DNA of 12,413 nt from JBBQIY01 sp964553035 (GTDB lineage Bacteria > Verrucomicrobiota > Kiritimatiellia > RFP12 > UBA3636): NCBI GenBank assembly GCA_964553035.1, contig CAZKJH010000112.1, positions 1 to 12,413 of the forward strand, read 5' to 3'. Every line of letters begins with the position of its first letter. Within the stretch, counting starts at the first letter, position 1. Below are positions 6,518 through 12,353 of this stretch, piece after piece. Made by a program: the position numbers and the translations under genes. The notes beneath the pieces are model-generated. The model searched no databases and was not told the origin of the DNA. It saw only the letters and a program-made list of their open reading frames with translations.

Positions 6518-8305
6518 TTAACTGCGGGTGATGGCGTCGAACTTGCACTTATCGTAGCAGACACCGCACTTGATGCACTTCGCCTGATCGATGACATGTA
6601 GCTTCTTGACCCCACCGGTGATAGCTGTAACGGGGCAGTTGCGAGCACACACGGTGCAACCCACGCACTTATCCTCGTGAATAATATACTGTAATAACTT
6701 CTTGCATTTACCAGCGCGACATTTTTTCTCGTTGATATGCTCGAGATACTCATCTAAGAAGTAATGGAGGCTCGACTGCACCGGATTGGATGCGGTCTGA
6801 CCCAACCCACAGAGGGATGCACGTGCCATCGCCTCGCTGATTGTCTTCATATTCTCGATATCTTTGAGTTGGCCACGGCCATCGCAAATTCTGCCGAGGT
6901 AGTTGAGAAGCTTGCGCCCACCGATACGACACGGTGCGCATTTTCCACAGGACTCTTCGACCGTAAAGTCGAGATAGAACTTGGCAATGTCGACAATACA
7001 GTCAGTGTCATCCATGACGATCAGGCCGCCTGAGCCCATGATTGAGCCGATTTTCGCGAGGCTGGCGTAGTCGATCGGCAAGTCGAGGAACTGGGGAGGG
7101 ATAATGCCGCCGGAAGGGCCGCCAGTCTGCGCTGCTTTGAACTTGCGTCCGTCTCGGATGCCACCGCCGATTTCAAAAATGATTTCGCGCAAGGTGGTTC
7201 CCATGGGTACTTCGATCAGGCCGGAGTTGTTGACCTTACCCGTGAGCGCGAAAACCTTGGTGCCCTTGCTGTCGGCGGTTCCGATCTTGTTAAACCAGTC
7301 CCCACCCTTCTGAAGGATGACGGGGATATTCGCGAGCGTCTCAACGTTGTTAATGACCGTTGGGCAATTCCAAAGACCTTTGACAGCAGGGAATGGCGGA
7401 CGCGGACGCGGCATGCCGCGGTTGCCTTCGATGGAAGCCAGCAGGGCGGTTTCTTCGCCGCAGACGAACGCACCGGCACCGAAACGCATTTCGATATCAA
7501 AATCAAATCCGCTTCCGAGAATATCAGTTCCGAGGAGTCCGTATTCGCGAGCGGCAGCAATCGCCGTCTCGAGTCGTGTAATGGCAAGGGGATACTCAGC
7601 ACGGATGTAGATGAAGCCCTTCGAAGCACCAATCGCATAGCCGCCAATGGCCATCGCTTCGAGAATGGAATGCGGGTCGCCCTCAAGCGTTGAGCGATCC
7701 ATGTAGGCACCGGGATCGCCCTCGTCGGCGTTGCAGACCATGTACTTCTGGCCTTTCGGCTGTGCCGCTGCGAATGACCATTTGCGTCCCGTCGGGAAGC
7801 CAGCACCACCACGACCGCGGAGGCCGGACTTGGTGATCTCCTCGACAACCGTTTCCGGCGTCATCTCGAAGAGTGCCTTCTCTAAGGCTTTGTAGCCGTC
7901 GCGAGCGATATAATCGTCAATTTTATCAGGATCAATCACGCCGCAGTTGCGGAGCACGATGCGGAATTGTTTCTGGTAGAAGTCAATTCCTTCGACATCG
8001 ACGAGCGACTTGCCTTGGTTGTGGTTATAAAGCAGGCGGTCGACGACACGCCCCTTGATGATGTGCTCTTGAACGATTTCTTTGGCATCACCGGGAGTCA
8101 CGCAGACATAGAATGTATTTTCAGGGAGGATCTTGACGATCGGACCCTTTTCACAGAAGCCCAAACAGCCGGTCCGGACAATTTGGGTGTCGCCCGTGAG
8201 ACCCGCCGCTGCAATTTCTTTTTTGAGATTTTGGGTTAGTTCTATTCCATGACTCGAGTCACAGGCAGTTCCACCGCATACCAGTATATAGTGCTTAAAG
8301 GCCAT
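6518..8305 (-). CDS. hydB: Bifurcating hydrogenase NADH/FMN subunit HydB (NuoF-like)
   Basis: The 595-aa subunit carrying FMN, where electrons from NADH and reduced ferredoxin meet. An N-terminal thioredoxin-like [2Fe-2S] domain (about 1-85) has C10, C15, C47 and C51. The NuoF core begins near 150, with the FMN/NADH glycine-rich motif GLRGRGGAGFPTGRKW at 161-176 and NADEGDPGA at 192-200. The N3-type [4Fe-4S] ligands are C453, C456, C459 and C499. The C-terminal 2x[4Fe-4S] ferredoxin has C547/550/553/557 and C577/580/583/587. A further pair, C529 and C534, with H543 nearby, may be a metal site. The architecture equals known HydB proteins rather than complex I NuoF, because of the N- and C-terminal FeS additions. 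AAGGGAAA precedes ATG 8305, and 14 nt separate it from the upstream gene. Confidence 0.95.
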   Translation of the reverse strand: MAFKHYILVCGGTACDSSHGIELTQNLKKEIAAAGLTGDTQIVRTGCLGFCEKGPIVKILPENTFYVCVTPGDAKEIVQEHIIKGRVVDRLLYNHNQGKSLVDVEGIDFYQKQFRIVLRNCGVIDPDKIDDYIARDGYKALEKALFEMTPETVVEEITKSGLRGRGGAGFPTGRKWSFAAAQPKGQKYMVCNADEGDPGAYMDRSTLEGDPHSILEAMAIGGYAIGASKGFIYIRAEYPLAITRLETAIAAAREYGLLGTDILGSGFDFDIEMRFGAGAFVCGEETALLASIEGNRGMPRPRPPFPAVKGLWNCPTVINNVETLANIPVILQKGGDWFNKIGTADSKGTKVFALTGKVNNSGLIEVPMGTTLREIIFEIGGGIRDGRKFKAAQTGGPSGGIIPPQFLDLPIDYASLAKIGSIMGSGGLIVMDDTDCIVDIAKFYLDFTVEESCGKCAPCRIGGRKLLNYLGRICDGRGQLKDIENMKTISEAMARASLCGLGQTASNPVQSSLHYFLDEYLEHINEKKCRAGKCKKLLQYIIHEDKCVGCTVCARNCPVTAITGGVKKLHVIDQAKCIKCGVCYDKCKFDAITRS

Positions 8306-8319
8306 TGTATTTCCCTTGA

Positions 8320-8709
8320 TTATTGAACGATATCGATTGCCGGCTTATCGCAGATGTGGTTGTCGAGAAGATGTCCGCCGACCACATGTCTTTCGATGAT
8401 TTCCTTTGCGACTTCGCTCGTGACGTTGCCGTAGATGACGGTTGGCATGCCGGGAGCCACGACCTCTACCGTCGGCTCTGAGTGGCAAAGTCCCATGCAG
8501 CCTGTTTGGCGCACGAGGACGTTAGAAAGATTCTTTTCCGCGATCATATCGATGATTGTGCCGAAGGTATCTTTCGCTCCGGCTGCGATACCACAGGTTC
8601 CCATACCCACGACCATTTGGATGTTCTTATTGTCAGAATCGCGAAGCGCAATCGTCTGCTTCTTTTCATCGCGAAGTTTGCGAAGGTCGTCTAATGTAAG
8701 CTTGCTCAT
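8320..8709 (-). CDS. Small [2Fe-2S] thioredoxin-fold protein of the hydrogenase operon
   Basis: A 129-aa protein of the NuoE C-terminal/[2Fe-2S] ferredoxin class commonly found between hydC and hydB in Clostridia-type operons. C39 lies in MGTCGIAAGA, and C71 and C75 in TGCMGLC; the fourth cysteine is C120 near the C-terminus. Standard NuoE-type domains have CxxxxC in the first motif, so the first pair is reduced to one Cys here, and whether C120 replaces it is open. The frame extends 19 codons upstream (to 8766), but ATG 8709 is preceded by AAGGAG with a 5-nt spacer and yields the family-like start MSKLTLDDLRKL. It probably acts as an accessory electron-transfer subunit of the complex. The gene symbol varies between organisms (hydD/hydE), so none is given. 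Confidence 0.85.
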   Translation of the reverse strand: MSKLTLDDLRKLRDEKKQTIALRDSDNKNIQMVVGMGTCGIAAGAKDTFGTIIDMIAEKNLSNVLVRQTGCMGLCHSEPTVEVVAPGMPTVIYGNVTSEVAKEIIERHVVGGHLLDNHICDKPAIDIVQ

Positions 8710-8732
8710 GTTAACTCCTTTAAGTGCGTTTC

Positions 8733-8747
8733 CGGCAACTGTCGCCG
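8733..8747 (-). other. Small hairpin in the gap before the [2Fe-2S] protein gene
   Basis: In the 58-nt gap between two hyd genes, the minus-strand sequence CGGCGA-CAG-TTGCCG can form a 6-bp stem (one G-U pair) with a 3-nt loop. This is the only sizeable gap in the operon. It may modulate mRNA stability or relative expression, or be chance. Confidence 0.3.
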
Positions 8748-8767
8748 TGCGCCGCCGCGCAATCAAT

Positions 8768-9304
8768 TTATAAATCGGATTCCTGATCTCTCAGAAAATC
8801 TCTTGCGAGGACGAGATTAGAAGCATCGCAGAGGTTCCCAAGAGCCTCTTGCAGTTCGCTTCTGCAGATTGTATAAGACTTGTCGGCACGTTCACGGCTG
8901 AAGCACAGCTCGAAATTGCCGTCGTAGTTCATTAGCGTCAACAGCGTTCCTGGAAGATCGCCCAAGGGCGGTGTATCAAAGTGCTTGGCATCAAAACTGT
9001 ACGAGAGACAGGTTCCGAAACCTTGCTTCGATTCGAGCGAAAGGCTTCCGCCTGTCGCTTCGACCATCTGACGGAGTAAGGGTAGACCAAGCCCAACGCG
9101 ACGCTTGTCGTGCTTGCCAACCTCGGAATAGAAAGGATCCCAGACTCGCTTCAGCGTACCCTCGTCCATCCCTTTTCCGTTGTCTTTGATGACCACCTTC
9201 ACTGTCACTCCATTCTCTGCTAAGGACGCCTCGATACGCGAAGCACCCGCCTCAATGGCGTTTTGCACCGTGTCCGCGAAACAGTCGCAGATCGTAGCAT
9301 GCAT
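8768..9304 (-). CDS. HATPase-domain protein of the hydrogenase operon, no kinase His domain
   Basis: A 178-aa protein with a GHKL ATPase fold. The N box contains D11 and N15 (DTVQNAIEAGA), the G1 box is DNGKGM at 41-46, an F-box-like WDPFY lies at 55-59, and the G2 box is GLGL at 71-74. No HisKA dimerisation domain, sensor domain or membrane segment is present, so it cannot be an ordinary sensor kinase. After about residue 105 a tail of roughly 70 residues follows, including DTPPLGDLPGTLLTLM, which I do not recognise as a named domain. Such genes occur in the same position (hydC, ATPase, [2Fe-2S], hydB, hydA) in Clostridia, where the role is unknown. AGGAAGG lies upstream of ATG 9304, and 14 nt separate it from hydC. 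Possible roles are assembly, regulation or anti-sigma-type kinase; none is shown by sequence. Confidence 0.85.
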   Translation of the reverse strand: MHATICDCFADTVQNAIEAGASRIEASLAENGVTVKVVIKDNGKGMDEGTLKRVWDPFYSEVGKHDKRRVGLGLPLLRQMVEATGGSLSLESKQGFGTCLSYSFDAKHFDTPPLGDLPGTLLTLMNYDGNFELCFSRERADKSYTICRSELQEALGNLCDASNLVLARDFLRDQESDL

Positions 9305-9318
9305 AACGCCGTTCCTTC

Positions 9319-9822
9319 CTAGACCGCGACTGCGGCGCGGTACTTGGCTATGATGCCCTTGAGCTGGGCTTTAAGTACTTTGCCGTGTACTTCGCCGTTG
9401 ACGACCAAGACGGGTGCCAGACCGCAACAGCCGAGGCAACGTACGGCCTCTACCGAAAATTCGCCGTCTGGCGTTGTGACGTTAATACCAACGCCAAGCT
9501 CTTTTTCCAGCGCTAAGATAATATCTTCTCCACCCCTCAAATAACAAGCCGTTCCCATGCAGACTTGAATGACGTTACGACCTCCCTTTTCAAGCTTGAA
9601 AAAGTTATAGAAGGTTACGACGCCATAAATCTTTGCCAATGGAATATCGAGAAGCGAAGCGATCTCGAAGGCGATTTCGCGGGGAATATACCCGTAGTTT
9701 TGCTGAACGCGGTGAAGCACCATGATCAGGTTGCCCGGTTTGCCTTTCCATTCTTGGATGAACGCCAGTAGGGCAGGCGTAAGTTCAACTCTCGTTACTT
9801 TTTTATTGTCTGTGTCGCTCAA
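9319..9822 (-). CDS. hydC: Bifurcating hydrogenase NuoE-like subunit HydC
   Basis: The 167-aa [2Fe-2S] electron-carrier subunit that partners HydB. The N-terminal helical part includes VQQNYGYIPREIAFEIA (39-55) and IYGVVTFYNFF (65-75), both typical of NuoE. The C-terminal thioredoxin-like domain holds C88 and C93 (VCMGTACYLRGG) and C129 and C133 (RCLGCCGLAP). The start must be TTG at 9822: an in-frame TGA lies six codons upstream (9838-9840) and the next in-frame ATG is residue 34, inside the conserved fold. The Shine-Dalgarno is a G-rich GGGGGA with about 6 nt spacing. It is the first gene of the operon. Confidence 0.94.
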   Translation of the reverse strand: MSDTDNKKVTRVELTPALLAFIQEWKGKPGNLIMVLHRVQQNYGYIPREIAFEIASLLDIPLAKIYGVVTFYNFFKLEKGGRNVIQVCMGTACYLRGGEDIILALEKELGVGINVTTPDGEFSVEAVRCLGCCGLAPVLVVNGEVHGKVLKAQLKGIIAKYRAAVAV

Positions 9823-9827
9823 GGTTT

Positions 9828-9833
9828 TCCCCC
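9828..9833 (-). promoter_or_regulatory. Ribosome binding site for the TTG start of hydC
   Basis: Read on the minus strand, GGGGGA stands about 6 nt before the TTG at 9822. With the in-frame TGA at 9838-9840 it fixes the hydC start as a non-ATG codon. Confidence 0.6.
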
Positions 9834-9852
9834 GGTTTCATTTAAAAATTCA

Positions 9853-9884
9853 TACGTCTCTGTTCTTTTCTCTTAGCAGACGTA
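9853..9884 (-). other. Inverted repeat in the hyd operon leader
   Basis: TACGTCT at 9853-9859 and AGACGTA at 9878-9884 form a perfect 7-bp inverted repeat with an 18-nt loop. It lies between the putative -10 box and the hydC start, so it could be a leader stem-loop or an operator. Confidence 0.4.
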
Positions 9885-9894
9885 AGGGGATTAG

Positions 9895-9943
9895 AGTATG
9901 CACTTTTTTTATCTAATGCACAAGCCGAAAAATTTGGAAATTT
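9895..9943 (-). promoter_or_regulatory. Probable hyd operon promoter with UP-like element
   Basis: On the minus strand TTGTGC (9918-9923) and CATACT (9895-9900) have exactly 17 nt between them and are moderate -35 and -10 matches. AAATTT-CC-AAATTT (9930-9943) sits just upstream, where an UP element would lie. Transcription would begin near 9888, about 65 nt before hydC. No clear Rex operator is visible. Confidence 0.4.
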
Positions 9944-10048
9944 GTAATGGGTTCGCGACAGGGGTGTGGCAGGTTCATGGCGGCGGCGGGTGATGGGTGT
10001 ACCATACGACAGCCACGGGGCGTCGACGAAGGCGGCTCCGCGGCCAAA

Positions 10049-10072
10049 GAATTATGAATTATGAATTATGAA
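10049..10072. repeat. Three tandem copies of heptamer GAATTAT plus partial fourth
   Basis: GAATTAT occurs at 10049-10055, 10056-10062 and 10063-10069, followed by GAA (10070-10072). The copies are identical. A 7-nt unit in intergenic DNA resembles the short tandemly repeated repetitive sequences described in cyanobacteria and other genomes. Its location next to a GC-rich segment suggests part of a larger dispersed repeat, which this window alone cannot show. Confidence 0.8.
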
Positions 10073-10091
10073 GTGTGTAGCGCGGCAACTC

Positions 10092-10126
10092 CTCTGTCGC
10101 AGAGTCGGTCGTAAGGGTAATACCCT
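10092..10126 (+). other. Two adjacent small hairpins upstream of the small membrane gene
   Basis: CTCTG-TCG-CAGAG (10092-10104) and AGGGT-AAT-ACCCT (10114-10126) are perfect 5-bp stems with 3-nt loops, 9 nt apart and about 80 nt before the gene at 10204. They could be part of a structured leader or operator sites. No T-run follows, so they are not terminators. Confidence 0.35.
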
Positions 10127-10203
10127 ATAGCATGCATCGCGAAGATCACACATAATCTCACTCGTTTTCAATCATAAATAATCACCCATAAAAGGAGAAG
10201 CCT

Positions 10204-10425
10204 ATGAAGACTATCGTAACTATTATCATCATCATTGTGGCGATCGTTGCCGTTGTACTCATCGCCGGTCAATACAGCAAAAAATCCTCATCCGGGCCTG
10301 GAGTTGCGGAAAGAGCTGGTGCCAACCTAGACAGAGCCGCTAAGGATGCTACAGATGCTGCCAAGAAAGCCACCAACAAGGCCGGAGAAGCCATCGAGAA
10401 GGCAGGCGAGAAACTACAGGACTAG
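10204..10425 (+). CDS. Small membrane-anchored protein with Ala/Lys-rich helical tail
   Basis: A 73-aa protein with no confident family name. Residues 3-21 form one strongly hydrophobic Ile/Val-rich membrane segment directly after MK. After a short Ser/Gly linker (about 26-34), residues 35-73 are rich in Ala, Lys, Glu and Asp in a repetitive pattern (AAKDATDAAKKATNKAGEA) expected to be an amphipathic helix, reminiscent of LEA-type, YtxH-like or apolipoprotein-like stress proteins. No lipobox cysteine is present. AAGGAG at 10192-10197 lies 6 nt before the ATG, a strong start signal. It is followed 42 nt later by an lmo0937-family gene, so a shared envelope or osmotic-stress role is plausible but inferred. 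The low-complexity tail makes homology claims risky. Confidence 0.8.
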   Translation: MKTIVTIIIIIVAIVAVVLIAGQYSKKSSSGPGVAERAGANLDRAAKDATDAAKKATNKAGEAIEKAGEKLQD

Positions 10426-10467
10426 ACTGGACTCACGCAAGAACAATCAAAAAACAAGGAGTCTGAT

Positions 10468-10617
10468 ATGTTGTGGACCATTACGATTATACTTTTCGTC
10501 CTTTGGGCGCTGGGTCTCGTAACCAGTTATACCCTAGGGGGATGGATTCACCTTTTGATTGTGCTTGCCGTCATCGTTATGCTGATCCGAATCATCAATG
10601 GGAAGAGCCCGATTTAG
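10468..10617 (+). CDS. lmo0937 family small membrane protein
   Basis: A 49-aa, almost wholly hydrophobic protein. It has two membrane segments, about residues 3-18 and 27-43, joined by the conserved-looking turn TSYTLGGWIH, and ends in a short basic tail (RIINGKSPI). The MLWTI start, the LGLVTSYTLGG centre and the length match the lmo0937 family of tiny membrane proteins, named from Listeria, where the gene is linked to general stress response. AAGGAG at 10456-10461 lies 6 nt before the ATG. It probably forms a two-gene unit with the preceding small protein. The molecular function is unknown. A longer reading frame in another register crosses the same bases but lacks a ribosome-binding site and is not real. 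Confidence 0.85.
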   Translation: MLWTITIILFVLWALGLVTSYTLGGWIHLLIVLAVIVMLIRIINGKSPI

Positions 10618-10755
10618 CAACTTCCCACGATGATTGGTTCTCTGCAGCAGGCATGCGTCACGATACGGCTGGTACACATCATGGTACTCACTTCCATCCG
10701 CACAGGAATTGCGAAAAAGTTCGCGACAAAGCGTTTCTGACGGGGCCAAGGGAAA

Positions 10756-12234
10756 CTAAGCCCTGCTCCCTGTGGCTCGCTGCGCAACCGCCTTAATCTC
10801 ACGCGCAAGCACTTCGCCGATGCCACCCACCGTGGCAATGTCTGCCTCACTCGCGGTCGCAATTCGTTTGACAGATCCGAATTTAAGTAGTAATTGCGTC
10901 TTACGCGCCTCTCCGATGCCATCGATTTCGTCGAGTACGGATTCACGGATCTTCTTTAACCGTAGATTACGATTGTAGCTGATGGCGAAGCGGTGGGCTT
11001 CATCGCGTAACCGGATCAGCACGTTGAGGGCTTCGCTGTCGCGCTGAAGTAAGATCGATTCCGAATCCTCCCAATCGACGACGATTTCCTCGAAACGCTT
11101 CGCGAGTCCCACTGCTGGAAGATGGCCAATGCCCAGCTTTTCAAGTTCTGCCCGCGCCGCGCGCAATTGTGTAATGCCACCATCGACCATGATGAGGCCC
11201 GGCAAAGGCATACCTTCTTCAATGCAACGCGAGTACCGCCGCTGCACGATCTCTGCCATGCTCATGGGATCGTCGATCCCTTGAACAGTCCTTACGCGAA
11301 ACCGCCGATAGCGCTGGGGTACGGGGATGCCGTCGACCGAAACAACCATCGAGGCCACCGTGAGGGTTCCGCTAATGTGCGAAATGTCGAACCCTTCGAT
11401 GACGTGTGGAGTGGTCGGCAAGCGCAACAGCGTCGCCAATTCTGAACAGCCACCCACCGCGTTTTCGCGCTTGATCACGGCTGGCATCACCACGTGTGCC
11501 CGTTGCTTAACCATCTCGTTGATCGCAAAAACAGTATCCCGCATTTGCGCCGCGCGTTCGAAATCTTGCTCAGCCGCCGCCGCCGTCATATCGGTCTTGA
11601 GACTGGCCATCACGGTCGGGTCTCCGTTTCGAATGAAATTGCAGGCACACGTGAACCGCGTCTGGTATTCCTCCTTGCTGATGGTGCCGATGCACGGTGC
11701 CGAACATTTTGCAATCCGGTCGTTGTGACAATGCCGATGCGCCTCCTCGTCTGGGTGTGTGACCGTACATTTTCGGATGCCGAAATACCGCTCAACAAAA
11801 TCCTTCACCGTGCGAACCACTGTTGATGACGGAAAGGGACCAAAATATTCATTGCCGTCATTGCGCACAATTCTACATTCAGAAAATTTCGGGCATGCCA
11901 GATGCGTCTCGGCCCTCAAGGCCAAGTATCGCTTGTCATCTCGGAACACCACGTTGAAACGTGGCTTGTAGTCCTTGATGAGCTGGCCTTCTGTGAGAAG
12001 TGCCTCCGCTTCGTTGCGCACGACCATCACGTCGAGGTCTTCCACGCTGTTCACGAGACTTCGTAATTTAGGGGACGCTTTGGTGAAGGTGGATTGGCGA
12101 AAATAGCTCTGGACACGCCGACGCAACGAAACGGCCTTGCCGACATAGATGATCCGGCCGTTTCTGTCGCGCATAAGGTAGCAACCTGGTTTGTCGGGCA
12201 GATTGCGCAATTTTTCTCGTAAAACCTCATTCAT
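10756..12234 (-). CDS. uvrC: Excinuclease ABC subunit C, short form
   Basis: The nuclease of UvrABC nucleotide excision repair, making cuts on both sides of a DNA lesion. The length is 492 aa, against about 600 for usual UvrC. A GIY-YIG nuclease domain is at about 12-95 (GCYLM, IIYVGKA, E78). FeS-type cysteines are C156, C169, C177 and C181. The UVR motif, which contacts UvrB, is at about 205-240. The RNase H-like nuclease carries D283 (FDISH), D321/D322, D351 (VDGG) and H414 (EAHRF). Tandem HhH motifs span about 433-485. Only about 43 residues separate the UVR motif from FDISH, so roughly 100 residues present in E. coli UvrC are absent. All catalytic residues are kept, so it should be active. 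ATG 12234 is preferred over an 18-residue upstream extension, with AGGAG about 12 nt upstream. Confidence 0.93.
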   Translation of the reverse strand: MNEVLREKLRNLPDKPGCYLMRDRNGRIIYVGKAVSLRRRVQSYFRQSTFTKASPKLRSLVNSVEDLDVMVVRNEAEALLTEGQLIKDYKPRFNVVFRDDKRYLALRAETHLACPKFSECRIVRNDGNEYFGPFPSSTVVRTVKDFVERYFGIRKCTVTHPDEEAHRHCHNDRIAKCSAPCIGTISKEEYQTRFTCACNFIRNGDPTVMASLKTDMTAAAAEQDFERAAQMRDTVFAINEMVKQRAHVVMPAVIKRENAVGGCSELATLLRLPTTPHVIEGFDISHISGTLTVASMVVSVDGIPVPQRYRRFRVRTVQGIDDPMSMAEIVQRRYSRCIEEGMPLPGLIMVDGGITQLRAARAELEKLGIGHLPAVGLAKRFEEIVVDWEDSESILLQRDSEALNVLIRLRDEAHRFAISYNRNLRLKKIRESVLDEIDGIGEARKTQLLLKFGSVKRIATASEADIATVGGIGEVLAREIKAVAQRATGSRA

Positions 12235-12301
12235 TCCACAAAGCTTCTCCTGCACTCCATAGTTCCACAGACGACACTGCTCTGGCAAGTAAAATGTTCT
12301 G

Positions 12302-12329
12302 TTGACAGTTGAAGATTGGATATGATAAT
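12302..12329 (+). promoter_or_regulatory. Promoter of tRNA-Ala
   Basis: A perfect -35 box TTGACA at 12302-12307 and GATAAT at 12324-12329 are 16 nt apart. Transcription would start near 12337, about 17 nt before the tRNA. This is the best sigma-70-like promoter in the window. Confidence 0.75.
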
Positions 12330-12353
12330 CTTGCCCCTGTTTCCCATGTTAGT

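Larger units (their letters stand above)
9823..10203. other. Intergenic region between divergent hyd operon and small membrane genes
   Basis: About 380 nt without a credible gene. From left to right it holds the hydC ribosome-binding site, a leader inverted repeat (9853-9884), a probable minus-strand promoter (9895-9923) with an A/T tract (9930-9943), a GC-rich stretch (about 9955-10048) with no open coding pattern, three heptamer repeats (10049-10072), two small hairpins (10092-10126) and an AT-rich run before the plus-strand gene at 10204. The change from AT-rich to GC-rich and back suggests a patchwork of short elements. Confidence 0.6.

Noticed and set aside
6499..6753. An 85-codon upstream extension of hydA overlapping the end of hydB
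   Set aside because: It reads through the hydB ferredoxin region in another frame, is Ser-rich with no similarity to HydA, and a better start with the conserved N-terminus lies at 6498.
7216..7848. A 210-codon frame inside hydB on the same strand
   Set aside because: Ser/Arg-rich composition is typical of an out-of-frame reading of hydB, and all HydB motifs are in the other frame.
8710..8766. A 19-codon upstream extension of the [2Fe-2S] protein gene
   Set aside because: AAGGAG stands 5 nt before ATG 8709, and the extension has an Arg-rich, unconserved look.
9900..9930. Rex (NADH-responsive) operator at the hyd promoter
   Set aside because: TTGTG is present, but the symmetric CACAA half at the right spacing is missing.
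9951..10728. A 10-bp direct repeat GTTCGCGACA at 9951-9960 and 10719-10728 flanking the small membrane genes, as possible insertion boundaries
   Set aside because: A 10-bp match over this distance is expected by chance; no transposase, integrase or inverted ends are visible.
10473..10796. A 107-codon frame overlapping the lmo0937-family gene
   Set aside because: No ribosome-binding site, composition unlike a protein family, and it runs into the 3' end of uvrC on the other strand.
12235..12288. An 18-codon upstream extension of uvrC
   Set aside because: The UvrC fold begins at MNEVLREKLRNLPDKPG; the added residues do not resemble family members.
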